Source: CAYPUG01 sp964413905 | Lineage (GTDB): Bacteria > Chloroflexota > Anaerolineae > JAADDB01 | Length of the DNA stretch: 43,298 nucleotides | Assembly (NCBI GenBank): GCA_964413905.1 | Contig: CAYPUG010000006.1 | Coordinates: forward strand, 1 to 43,298 | Direction of reading: 5' to 3' | Program-made: the position numbers and the translations under genes | Notes under the pieces: model-generated | The model's database searches: none | The model's input: the letters and a program-made list of their open reading frames with translations, nothing else | Told to the model about the DNA's origin: nothing | In this document: piece after piece, positions 32,964-40,090 of the stretch | How positions within the stretch are numbered: position 1 is the first letter of the stretch | How the letters are laid out: each line of letters opens with the position of its first letter

Positions 32964-33206
32964 TTATGGCGTGAGACCGGTGTCTTCCATTCGGGGAAGC
33001 GGTGGGCCTTCACGAGGTTCCCATAGAGCGCACCATCGCTCCGAAGGGATGAGACGATTGTACGCGGGTGAGGCCGGGTGAGTGCAGAGAACGACCAGGC
33101 GGGAGACTTGGCCATCTCCCACGGAGCGAACCGCGCGGGCATGGCGGCACGTATAGCATGAGTGACCACGCAAGTGAGCCCACAGGCGATGTAGGCGGTG
33201 TATCAT
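32964..33206 (-). CDS. Small Cys-rich protein of unknown function
   Basis: An 80-residue protein with CYTCRHARA, then LVVLCTHPASPAYNRLIPSERWCALWEPREG. The CxxC pair plus two later Cys residues suggest a small metal-binding or disulfide-linked fold. The Cys-His-Pro and Trp-Cys pattern looks constrained rather than random, and the opposite-strand frames are less convincing. The ATG at 33206 has AGAAG just upstream; another ATG at 33236 would add ten residues. It precedes the DUF123 gene on the same strand by 17 bases. I do not recognise a named family and existence of the gene is moderately likely. Confidence 0.5.
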   Translation of the reverse strand: MIHRLHRLWAHLRGHSCYTCRHARAVRSVGDGQVSRLVVLCTHPASPAYNRLIPSERWCALWEPREGPPLPRMEDTGLTP

Positions 33207-33236
33207 ATCTTCTCGATGGGTGCGTGGAGATGACAT

Positions 33237-33266
33237 TTGGCATTCCGGTATATATTGTCGTACAAT
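33237..33266 (+). promoter_or_regulatory. Probable promoter of rsfS
   Basis: TTGGCA (33237-33242), 18-base spacer, TACAAT (33261-33266), about 38 bases before the rsfS start. The same hexamers and spacing occur before nuoB. Confidence 0.6.
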
Positions 33267-33303
33267 AATGATACCTCAACATGGTTCATACTCCAAGGAG
33301 GGG

Positions 33304-33702
33304 ATGATTTCGATCGAACAGATGGGACAGACAAGTGTACAAGTCAAAAATGAGGTGGACTCGCTGGCGCTGGCCCACCGTATCCTCGAGATCTTCGAGG
33401 AGAAACAAGCGGAGGATATTATCCTCCTGGACATGCGGCCGGTTACCCTGATTACGGATTACTTCCTCATTGGCACGGCCACATCCGACCGTCAGACACG
33501 GGCGGTCATTGATGAGGTGGCTGTGCGCATTAAGGAAGAGACGGGGGTCCGGCCGTTGGGTATTCATGGAGTGCCCGAAAGTGGTTGGGTGATTATGGAT
33601 TACGGTGGGGTGGTTGTTCACCTCTTTGCCCCGGAAAAACGGGCGTATTATGACCTGGAAGGGTTGTGGGCGGAAGCGCCTGTGGTGGTGCGGATGGCAT
33701 AA
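33304..33702 (+). CDS. rsfS: Ribosomal silencing factor RsfS (Iojap family)
   Basis: A 132-residue protein that binds ribosomal protein L14 and blocks subunit joining when nutrients are scarce. The Iojap pattern is clear: EEKQAEDIILLDMRPVTLITDYFLIGTATSDRQTRAVIDEV, then GVPESGWVIMDYGGVVVHLFAPEKRAYYDLEGLW. ATG at 33304 follows AAGGAGGGG closely; an ATG six codons later is an alternative. In many bacteria rsfS lies beside nadD or other housekeeping genes; here it stands alone and is followed by a terminator. Confidence 0.94.
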   Translation: MISIEQMGQTSVQVKNEVDSLALAHRILEIFEEKQAEDIILLDMRPVTLITDYFLIGTATSDRQTRAVIDEVAVRIKEETGVRPLGIHGVPESGWVIMDYGGVVVHLFAPEKRAYYDLEGLWAEAPVVVRMA

Positions 33703-33706
33703 CAGG

Positions 33707-33750
33707 AAGGCCGCGAGGACGATATGAAACGGGTAAGCCTTCGCGGCCTT
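33707..33750. terminator. Bidirectional terminator between rsfS and the sirtuin gene
   Basis: A 10-bp perfect stem (33707-33716 with 33741-33750) with a 24-base loop lies between two convergent genes; T-rich TTTCCTTAT follows on the plus strand. Confidence 0.6.
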
Positions 33751-33760
33751 TCCTTATAGG

Positions 33761-34501
33761 TCATTCGTCGAGACCCCATTCCTGTTTCATCCGTTTCCAC
33801 CACGCGGGCAAGGTTTCATCCACCGACCCGAAGATGCTCTCGTCCGCTTCTTCGGTGATGGGCGTGGGTTCCAGGTTGAACTCGATAAGCCGCGCGCCGT
33901 TCTGTTGGGCGATAAGTGCCAGGCTGATGGCGGGCTGGACGACCGCGGATGTGCCGATGACCAGCATGTAGTCTGCCGCATGGACGACGTTGAAGGCCTG
34001 GTTCAGCACGGTGTACGGGAGGGTCTCGCCGAACCACACCACGTCCGGACGCAACAGTCCGCCGCACCGGGGACATTGCGGAGGGATTTCCGGTAGGGGA
34101 ACGCGGCGGTCTTCTGCGCGATATCCACATTCCACGCAACGCACCATCCAGATGTTCCCGTGCAGGCACAGGAGATTCTGAGTTCCGGCCTTTTGATGTA
34201 AGCCGTCTACGTTTTGCGTGATGACGGCCAGGTGCCCCGGCGGTAACGTTCTCTCCATCTCCACCAAGGTGTAGTGTGCGGCGTTGGGCTCACACGGGGC
34301 GATGCGTTGCCGGCGCCAGTCGTACCATTCCCACACCAGTTTGGGATCCCGCGCGAAGGCCTGCGGCGTGGCGAGATCCTGGGGGTTGTAATTCCGCCAC
34401 AGCCCATCCTTGCCCCGGAAGGTGGGAACACCTGAGGGCGCGGAAATGCCTGCTCCGGTCAGCGCGACCACACGAGGGAACCAACGACGTTTCTCACTCA
34501 T
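33761..34501 (-). CDS. cobB: NAD-dependent protein deacylase (sirtuin)
   Basis: A 246-residue sirtuin that removes acyl groups from lysines using NAD. Motifs: ALTGAGISAPSGVPTFRG (NAD binding), ITQNVDGLHQKAG, catalytic His in LCLHGN, and a zinc site with CVECG and CPRCG. GTSAVVQPA and FNLEP complete the Rossmann part. The stretch WYDWRRQRI holds a Tyr-x-x-Arg pair at the place where CobB/SIRT5-type enzymes bind succinyl or malonyl lysine, so desuccinylase activity is possible. The gene starts six bases after the ndk stop, and AAAGAG precedes the ATG. Confidence 0.93.
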   Translation of the reverse strand: MSEKRRWFPRVVALTGAGISAPSGVPTFRGKDGLWRNYNPQDLATPQAFARDPKLVWEWYDWRRQRIAPCEPNAAHYTLVEMERTLPPGHLAVITQNVDGLHQKAGTQNLLCLHGNIWMVRCVECGYRAEDRRVPLPEIPPQCPRCGGLLRPDVVWFGETLPYTVLNQAFNVVHAADYMLVIGTSAVVQPAISLALIAQQNGARLIEFNLEPTPITEEADESIFGSVDETLPAWWKRMKQEWGLDE

Positions 34502-34507
34502 CGCTCT

Positions 34508-34957
34508 TTACTCGTACAACCAGGGATCGGTATTCCGTTCCCATGCAACGATTTCCCTCTCTTCGAACCAGAGGCCGATCTCAAAGGCGGCCGTTTCTGG
34601 CCCGTCGGACGCGTGAATGAGGTTGCGCCCGATCTCCATACCGTAGTCTCCACGGATAGTTCCCGGTGCGGCTTTTTGGGGATCGGTTGCACCTACCATG
34701 TCTCGTACGACTTGGATGGCATTTTTCCCCTCCCATACCATCGCCACGACCGGGCTGGACGTGATGTACTTGACCAGCCCTTCGAAGAAGGGTTTTCCTT
34801 GGTGCACTTCGTAGTGTTTACGAGCAAAGGCCTCCTCCACGTGAACCATTTTCATGGCCACGAGTTTGAGCCCCTTGCGCTCAAATCGGGCGATGATTTC
34901 GCCCACTAAACCCCTCTGGACTCCATCCGGTTTGATCATCACGAATGTCTTTTCCAC
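34508..34957 (-). CDS. ndk: Nucleoside diphosphate kinase
   Basis: A 149-residue enzyme that transfers the gamma phosphate between nucleoside triphosphates and diphosphates. EKTFVMIKPDGVQRGLVGEII is the N-terminal signature and RNLIHASDGPETAAFEIGLWF contains the phospho-accepting His. Length is typical. The start is a GTG at 34957 with GGGGGAAGAGG directly upstream; no better ATG exists. The sirtuin gene follows closely on the same strand. Confidence 0.96.
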   Translation of the reverse strand: MEKTFVMIKPDGVQRGLVGEIIARFERKGLKLVAMKMVHVEEAFARKHYEVHQGKPFFEGLVKYITSSPVVAMVWEGKNAIQVVRDMVGATDPQKAAPGTIRGDYGMEIGRNLIHASDGPETAAFEIGLWFEEREIVAWERNTDPWLYE

Positions 34958-35128
34958 GACCTCTTCCCCCTTATCGGTGAATTATCGAATCGCAAGGCAT
35001 TCCCGCGAAATTGTCTTCTTGTACTTCGTACGCTTGCACGTTCAGGTGAATAGAACCGGCCGCTCTTCAGAACGCCTCTTGAAAGTCGGCGAGGGTATTT
35101 TTCCTCGTGTCACCGGTTATTCGGCGCG

Positions 35129-35139
35129 AGTATAGCACA
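35129..35139 (-). promoter_or_regulatory. Extended -10 promoter of ndk-cobB
   Basis: On the minus strand TGTGC precedes TATACT (35129-35134). The leader to the ndk GTG is about 165 bases. It is divergent from the promoter at 35180. Confidence 0.45.
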
Positions 35140-35179
35140 GAAAGGTGGAAAATTTGAAAAGGGCTGCAAGACGCGGTCA

Positions 35180-35190
35180 TGTGTTATACT
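35180..35190 (+). promoter_or_regulatory. Extended -10 promoter of the DUF2085 gene
   Basis: TGTGT followed by TATACT (35185-35190), about 45 bases upstream of the ATG at 35233. Confidence 0.45.
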
Positions 35191-35232
35191 TAGACGGGGT
35201 GTTCAGAATCCGTGTATGTGGGGACCGCGTCG

Positions 35233-36000
35233 ATGTCCAGACGATGGCTTTGGATATGGGGGAGTGTATGGGGAGGCGTGGTGCTTTTGGTGCTTTTCCC
35301 GCCGCGTGGGGTGTACCCATTGACTCATTATTTGGGGAGTGCGGTGTGTGCCCAAATTCCTTCGCATTCTTACAAGGCGTGGGGGCAACCGTTGCCCTTG
35401 TGTGCTCGTTGTACGGGGCTGCATTGGGGGACACTTTTTAGTGTAATGTACGTGACGGTGCGGGGCCGGTGGCGTCGTGCTCGGTGGCCTACACGGCGCG
35501 TGTGGGGTGGACTCTCGATGTTTGTGGTGGCGTGGGCGCTTGACGGGTTGAATTCCTGGGCTGCGGAATGGGGGCTCGTTCACCTTTATTCTCCCATGAA
35601 CTCGCTGCGGCTGGTCACGGGCTTCCTTTTCGGGAATGTTTGGGGCGTTCTCTTCTGGCCAATGTGGGCGTCTGTGTTTCTTACCCACAGGGAGTGGGGG
35701 CCTCTTCTGGAACGTAGGCGCGACGTGTTGGCTTTCTTGTTGGCGGGTGTTCTGTTGACAGGAGCGATGACCGCCGGAGGGGATAGGGTGCGATATGCTG
35801 TGGGAACGGTGAGTATAATAAATCTGGTGTTAGCGGTAGGAGGCGTGCTTGGCGTAGGTGTGTGTATGTTGCCCCTTCCGCGACACATACGTATGTCTAC
35901 CTGGGGACGAGGTATATGTGTTGTAGGTGGGGGGCTTTTGGGAGTATCGACGCTGGTGCTGGTGGCCTGGGCACGCGCCCGGTATTTCCCTCTCCCTTAG
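35233..36000 (+). CDS. DUF2085 family membrane protein
   Basis: A 255-residue protein with about six membrane segments. The family signature is near the N-terminus: SAVCAQIPSHSYKAWGQPLPLCARCTGLHWG, with CARCTG the most conserved part and a Cys pair that could bind a metal. Function of DUF2085 proteins is unknown. The ATG at 35233 has GGGGAC upstream; an alternative GTG at 35212 lies close to the promoter. The DUF4013 gene follows after 61 bases, probably in the same transcript. Confidence 0.85.
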   Translation: MSRRWLWIWGSVWGGVVLLVLFPPRGVYPLTHYLGSAVCAQIPSHSYKAWGQPLPLCARCTGLHWGTLFSVMYVTVRGRWRRARWPTRRVWGGLSMFVVAWALDGLNSWAAEWGLVHLYSPMNSLRLVTGFLFGNVWGVLFWPMWASVFLTHREWGPLLERRRDVLAFLLAGVLLTGAMTAGGDRVRYAVGTVSIINLVLAVGGVLGVGVCMLPLPRHIRMSTWGRGICVVGGGLLGVSTLVLVAWARARYFPLP

Positions 36001-36061
36001 GAAGGGGGCTCTTCGCTTCTCAAGAAGGATCGCCTTACCGTATGAGAAAAGGAGGCACGAC

Positions 36062-36778
36062 ATGGCATCCATAAACATTGGACGGGCCCTGACGTTTGGT
36101 TTTGAGGATCCGGAGTGGCCGGCCAAGTTGGCCTTAGGCGCGTTGGTCGTATTGGTCGGCAGTGTGTTTTCTTTGTTTCTTGTGGGGGTCATTGTGTTCT
36201 TTTTGTTGACCGGATACACGGTGGCAATTGCCCGTGCCGTGGCTCAAGGGCAGGATCGTGAGTTGCCTCGTTGGGACAATTTGGGCGAACTGTTCACGGA
36301 TGGTTTCTTTGTCGGGGTGGCTTTGTTTGTGTGGAACATCCCTGCGCTTGTCTTGTCCGTTCCCAGTTTGATTCCCCTTTTCTTACTCAATGATTCCACC
36401 CGTGATGTATTTTCTGTGGTACTGTTCCTTGTTTCGTTGTTCACAGGCTCTTTGTTGCTTTTGTATGCGATTTTCTACGCCCTTATCACGCCTATCGTTA
36501 TCTGGCAGGTGGCCGATAAGAGAACACTGGCTGCGGCGTTCGATGTGCACACGATTTTTGCGGTGTTGAAGGCGCATTTGGGGGATTTGATTCTCATTGT
36601 GGTCACAATGGCCATCGCGGGAGTGATCGCACTGGTAGTAGGTATTTTGTTGTGTGCTCTGGGCTTGATGGTGACTGAGGTGTGGACGTTCTGGGTTCTG
36701 GGACACCTGACGGGGCAGTTGGGTCGAGTGTTGCGAACAGAGACGTCGCAACAGGGGCCGGTGTTACAGGAGGCTTGA
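36062..36778 (+). CDS. DUF4013 family membrane protein
   Basis: A 238-residue protein. The N-terminal NIGRALTFGFEDPEWPAKLALGALVVL is the usual DUF4013 opening, followed by GYTVAIARAVAQGQDRELPRWDNLGELFTDGF, a short amphipathic loop conserved in the family. Five to six membrane segments in total. Function is unknown. An excellent AAAAGGAGG precedes the ATG at 36062. Confidence 0.87.
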   Translation: MASINIGRALTFGFEDPEWPAKLALGALVVLVGSVFSLFLVGVIVFFLLTGYTVAIARAVAQGQDRELPRWDNLGELFTDGFFVGVALFVWNIPALVLSVPSLIPLFLLNDSTRDVFSVVLFLVSLFTGSLLLLYAIFYALITPIVIWQVADKRTLAAAFDVHTIFAVLKAHLGDLILIVVTMAIAGVIALVVGILLCALGLMVTEVWTFWVLGHLTGQLGRVLRTETSQQGPVLQEA

Positions 36779-36846
36779 AAGTGTGGCGATCCGGCGTCGC
36801 TTTGGTCCAGGATCTCTGAAAACCTCTGCGCTACCTCAATGGCTAT

Positions 36847-36876
36847 TTGACAGTGCTTCGCGCGCTTAGGTATAAT
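36847..36876 (+). promoter_or_regulatory. Consensus sigma-70 promoter of the rpmH cluster
   Basis: Perfect TTGACA (36847-36852) and TATAAT (36871-36876), 18-base spacer. Transcription would start near 36883, giving a leader of about 125 bases before rpmH. Confidence 0.85.
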
Positions 36877-36916
36877 CGCCTGATGCAGTAGAGGACACCT
36901 GACTAAAGTGAGAGTA

Positions 36917-36967
36917 GGAATTCGTGGGATTTTCTCGACCTTCCGCGGCGAAAACCCTACGAATTCC
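36917..36967 (+). promoter_or_regulatory. Large leader hairpin before rpmH, attenuator-like
   Basis: An 18-bp stem (36917-36934 with 36950-36967, one G-T pair and one mismatch) with a 15-base loop, followed by CTCTTTCTTT. It lies between the strong promoter and rpmH, so it is in the leader of the transcript. It resembles a terminator with an imperfect T tract and may attenuate the operon or act as a protein-binding site. Confidence 0.55.
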
Positions 36968-37007
36968 CTCTTTCTTTACTATACATTGAAGAGGTGAGGG
37001 GTAAGCA

Positions 37008-37145
37008 ATGCCGAAACGTACGTATCAGCCGAAGAAGAGGAAGCGCGCTCGTACGCATGGCTTCCGAGCCCGTATGAGCACAACAGGGGGGCGACGGGTG
37101 CTCAAACGGCGGCGCTTGAAGGGCCGCAAGCGTCTGACGGTTTAG
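37008..37145 (+). CDS. rpmH: 50S ribosomal protein L34
   Basis: A 45-residue highly basic protein: MPKRTYQPKKRKRARTHGFR continues into MSTTGGRRVLKRRRLKGRKRL, the L34 signature. Start and length are as in other bacteria; GAGGTGAGGGG lies before the ATG. First gene of the rpmH-rnpA-yidD-yidC-jag cluster. Confidence 0.97.
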   Translation: MPKRTYQPKKRKRARTHGFRARMSTTGGRRVLKRRRLKGRKRLTV

Positions 37146-37181
37146 TCCGGCGCCGGTGAAGAAGGCGTCTACTCCAGTCTC

Positions 37182-37523
37182 GTGAAACGAACGTACCGAT
37201 TACGTGACAAAAGGCGCTTTCAACAGGTGAGGGGGGAGGGCCGGTGCTGGGCTCACCCCCTTTGTGTCATTTGTGTGTTACCCAACGGCTTGCCGTATAG
37301 CCGTTTTGGATTTTCGGTGAGTCGCCGGGTGGGGAAAGCGGTTGTGCGAAATCGAAGTAAGCGTCGGTTGCGGGAGATTGTACGCCGGCGGATGGCACGT
37401 ATTCGGCCGGGATATGACGTGGTCTTCATCGCACGTCCGCTCATGGTCACCGCCTCCCACGAAGATCTGGTCCAAGCCGTGGAGACGTTGCTGCGTCGAG
37501 CGCATTTGTGGTTAGAGGAGTGA
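37182..37523 (+). CDS. rnpA: Ribonuclease P protein component
   Basis: A 113-residue basic protein that helps the RNase P RNA process tRNA 5' ends. RLRDKRRFQQVR opens the protein; FGFSVSRRVGKAVVRNRSKRRLREIVRR holds the RNR RNA-binding signature. GTG start at 37182, with no clear Shine-Dalgarno, 36 bases after rpmH. yidD follows after nine bases. Confidence 0.95.
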   Translation: MKRTYRLRDKRRFQQVRGEGRCWAHPLCVICVLPNGLPYSRFGFSVSRRVGKAVVRNRSKRRLREIVRRRMARIRPGYDVVFIARPLMVTASHEDLVQAVETLLRRAHLWLEE

Positions 37524-37532
37524 GGGAGTCCG

Positions 37533-37745
37533 ATGGTAAAGCGATTGGTGTTAGGGGCTATCCGTTTCTATCAGAAGTTCATTTCGCCCATGTTTCCGCC
37601 CTCGTGTCGGTTCACGCCCACATGTTCCCAATACACGTATGAAGCGATTAGCAAGTACGGTGTGATTAAGGGGGGGTGGTTGGGTGTCAAGCGGATCTCC
37701 CGCTGTCATCCCTTCAATCCGGGCGGGTATGATCCGGTACCTTGA
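37533..37745 (+). CDS. yidD: Membrane protein insertion efficiency factor YidD
   Basis: A 70-residue protein: IRFYQKFISPMFPPSCRFTPTCSQYTYEAI then GWLGVKRISRCHPFNPGGYDPVP, the full YidD/UPF0161 pattern with three conserved Cys. It aids YidC-dependent insertion at the inner membrane. Position between rnpA and yidC is the standard one. Confidence 0.96.
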   Translation: MVKRLVLGAIRFYQKFISPMFPPSCRFTPTCSQYTYEAISKYGVIKGGWLGVKRISRCHPFNPGGYDPVP

Positions 37746-37800
37746 GGGGCATTGGCCTGTATGGCGAGATTGAAAAGAGGAAGGATGGAGTGAAGAGCGC

Positions 37801-38685
37801 ATGTTGCACACTATATTTGTAGAGCCGTTGGTTTTTTTGTTGGAAGTGTTTCATAAGTTTTTCGTCGCCATACACTTCCCCTATGCGTATGGATTTGCCA
37901 TCATCGGCGTGACGTTGTTCCTGCGCTTGCTCATGTTGCCGCTGACATTGAAATCTATGGCCAGCATGCGTAAGATGCAGGAACTTCAGCCCGAAATTGA
38001 GAAATTGAAAAAGAAGTACAAGAACGACCAACAGAAACTCTTGCAAGAGCAACAGCGGCTATACGCGGAAGCCGGTGTGAATCCTCTGGGGGGATGTCTC
38101 CCCATGCTCATCCAAATGCCCATCCTATTTGGGTTCTACTACGCGGTGCGCGAGTTGGCCCAAAGTGGGCAGTTGGTGAACCAAGGCTTTTTCTGGATCC
38201 CCAACCTGGCGTTCCCCGACATTCACCAGGGGCTTTCCTGGCTGTGGCCTTTGCCGCCGTCTGCAGGCTGGGAAACGGCCATCCGTTATCTGGTGTTGCC
38301 CATCCTGCTGGTTGTTACCCAAATTTTGACGCAGAAGTTGTCCACAGCCCAGACATCATCTGGAGAGAATACTCAGGCTCAGATGATGAACCAGATGATG
38401 TGGCTCATGAGCCTGATGTTCTTCTACATTACGTTGACCGTACCTTCTGCCCTGACGCTTTACTGGGTCACCTCCAACGTGTTAGGCATTATCCAACAGT
38501 TGTATGTGAACCGCATGATGCAGCCGCTCCCAAGGCCTGCTACGGCTGCGATTGTTGAGGGAAACACAAGTTCCGAAGTGGCCGCGAGGGGCACGGTAGA
38601 GGATGCCCGTGAGGAGGGGCAAGAGGTCGAGGTTTCTGGGTCGGCAAGATCGACAAGGAAAAAGCGACGTCGCAAAAAGCGATAG
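37801..38685 (+). CDS. yidC: Membrane protein insertase YidC/Oxa1
   Basis: A 294-residue insertase of the short, Gram-positive type without the large periplasmic domain. The conserved groove arginine lies in TLFLRLLMLPLTLKSMASM. A charged cytoplasmic hairpin (QELQPEIEKLKKKYKNDQQK) follows, then NPLGGCLPMLIQMPILFGFYYAV. Two further membrane segments follow, and the tail is basic (TRKKRRRKKR), typical for ribosome contact. No lipoprotein Cys is evident at the N-terminus. It inserts membrane proteins alone or with SecYEG. jag follows after 30 bases. Confidence 0.95.
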   Translation: MLHTIFVEPLVFLLEVFHKFFVAIHFPYAYGFAIIGVTLFLRLLMLPLTLKSMASMRKMQELQPEIEKLKKKYKNDQQKLLQEQQRLYAEAGVNPLGGCLPMLIQMPILFGFYYAVRELAQSGQLVNQGFFWIPNLAFPDIHQGLSWLWPLPPSAGWETAIRYLVLPILLVVTQILTQKLSTAQTSSGENTQAQMMNQMMWLMSLMFFYITLTVPSALTLYWVTSNVLGIIQQLYVNRMMQPLPRPATAAIVEGNTSSEVAARGTVEDAREEGQEVEVSGSARSTRKKRRRKKR

Positions 38686-38715
38686 CAATCAAACCCGGTC
38701 TGTGAGGGTGCACAT

Positions 38716-39474
38716 ATGACAGAGACATACGTGTTTGAAGGAAAAGATGTCGAAGAGGCCGTCCAAAAGGGATTGCAAGCGTTATCTGTGGATCCTGATG
38801 AAGTGGAGATTGAAGTGTTGGATAAGGGGAGCCGTGGGTTGCTGGGGCTCGTAGGAGCGACACCTGCGAAGGTACGTCTGACGTTGAAGTCCCGAGGGGT
38901 TGTTGAAGAACCTGCGGAGAAGGTGTCGCCCGAAGAGGTTTCGCCCGCGGACAACATTGAGACGTTGGCAAAGGAATATTTGGAGGGCATCCTTCGGCGG
39001 TTGGGTTTTGACGCGCACGTGACGGCCTACTGGGGGGAGGCCGAGCCCGGCGAAAAACCTCCTCTGGTTCTGAACATCGAAGGTCGGGATTTGGGGTTGC
39101 TCATCGGCCGTCACGCGGAGACACTGACCTCGCTTCAATATTTGATGCGGGCTATTGTGAATCAGCAAACACATCGGTGGATGAACATCATCGTAGATGT
39201 GGAGAATTATCGTCAGCGACGTACCGAAAGTCTGAAGCGCCTTGCCCGGCGGATGGCCGAACAGGTAGCGCGCACAGGCCGCCCGGTGGTGCTGGAGGCT
39301 ATGCCTGCATCGGAACGGCGATTGATTCACATCGCGTTACGCGATCATCCGGATGTGTACACGGTGAGTGTGGGGAAGGAACCTCGACGCAAGGTGACTA
39401 TCCGGCCTAAATCGGAATTGAACGAATCGTCGACAAAGAACCGTAGGAGGCGTCATGGCCGCCGTCGCCGTTGA
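38716..39474 (+). CDS. jag: Jag/KhpB RNA-binding protein
   Basis: A 252-residue protein. The Jag-N domain is at 1-55 (VFEGKDVEEAVQKGLQAL and LDKGSRGLLGLVGATPAKV). A KH domain lies around 110-165 (EGRDLGLLIGRHAETLTSLQYLM), and an R3H domain at about 175-240 (RPVVLEAMPASERRLIHIALRDHP). Jag/KhpB pairs with KhpA (encoded at 23106) in RNA binding and cell-elongation control in some Gram-positive bacteria. The Arg-rich C-terminus (RRRRHGRRRR) overlaps the start of the peroxiredoxin gene by 20 bases. Confidence 0.93.
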   Translation: MTETYVFEGKDVEEAVQKGLQALSVDPDEVEIEVLDKGSRGLLGLVGATPAKVRLTLKSRGVVEEPAEKVSPEEVSPADNIETLAKEYLEGILRRLGFDAHVTAYWGEAEPGEKPPLVLNIEGRDLGLLIGRHAETLTSLQYLMRAIVNQQTHRWMNIIVDVENYRQRRTESLKRLARRMAEQVARTGRPVVLEAMPASERRLIHIALRDHPDVYTVSVGKEPRRKVTIRPKSELNESSTKNRRRRHGRRRR

Positions 39475-39952
39475 AATAGGGCAACCCGCGCCTGACTTTT
39501 GTCTACCCGATCAGGATGAGCAAGAGGTATGTCTCCATGACTTGCGCGGTTCATGGGTGGTTATCTACTTCTATCCTAAGGATAACACCAGTGGATGCAC
39601 GCGAGAAGCCGTAGAGTTTACCCGGCATCTGGACGCGTTTGAGCGTCTGGGGGCAGTGGTTCTGGGCATCAGCCCGGATTCCGTGCAGAGTCATCGTCGT
39701 TTCCGTGAGAAGCACGGGTTGCGGGTGCGGCTATTAAGTGATTTGGATCGTCGGGTTTTGAACGCGTATGGCGTGTGGCAGTTGAAACGCATGTACGGCC
39801 GGGAATATTGGGGCGTTGTCCGCACCACGGTCCTGGTGGATCCTGACGGCCGCGTGGCTTGGGTGTGGTCTAAGGTTAAAGTCAAGGGACACGCGGAAAC
39901 CGTATTGCAGAAGTTGCAGGAACTCCAATCTGCATCCGCGGGTGAGCAATAA
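39455..39952 (+). CDS. bcp: Thioredoxin-dependent peroxiredoxin (BCP/PrxQ type)
   Basis: A 165-residue peroxiredoxin that reduces hydrogen peroxide and alkyl hydroperoxides. GQPAPDFCLPDQDEQEVCLHDL opens the fold; the peroxidatic Cys lies in PKDNTSGCTREA, keeping the PxxxTxxC motif. The resolving Cys that PrxQ proteins often have five residues later is replaced by Val (CTREAV), so it may act as a 1-Cys type or use Cys21 or Cys30. AGGAGG precedes the ATG inside the jag gene. Confidence 0.93.
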   Translation: MAAVAVEIGQPAPDFCLPDQDEQEVCLHDLRGSWVVIYFYPKDNTSGCTREAVEFTRHLDAFERLGAVVLGISPDSVQSHRRFREKHGLRVRLLSDLDRRVLNAYGVWQLKRMYGREYWGVVRTTVLVDPDGRVAWVWSKVKVKGHAETVLQKLQELQSASAGEQ

Positions 39953-39964
39953 ATCCGCGGCCAT

Positions 39965-39994
39965 TTGGCACAAGTTCATGACCTTCGGTACAAT
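39965..39994 (+). promoter_or_regulatory. Probable promoter of the nuo cluster
   Basis: TTGGCA (39965-39970), 18-base spacer, TACAAT (39989-39994), about 97 bases upstream of nuoB. Same hexamers and spacing as the rsfS promoter. Confidence 0.6.
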
Positions 39995-40090
39995 TTGACC
40001 AACCCTTGGAGCACAATGTGGTGTGCGTGGTCGGGTGGGGGTCGGGCGATGCAATGTGCCCGCAATCATACACGAGGAGGGTGAAGTACA

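Noticed and set aside
36779..37007. Replication origin beside rpmH-rnpA
   Set aside because: rpmH often neighbours dnaA and oriC, but there are no DnaA-box clusters, no AT-rich region and no dnaA gene here.
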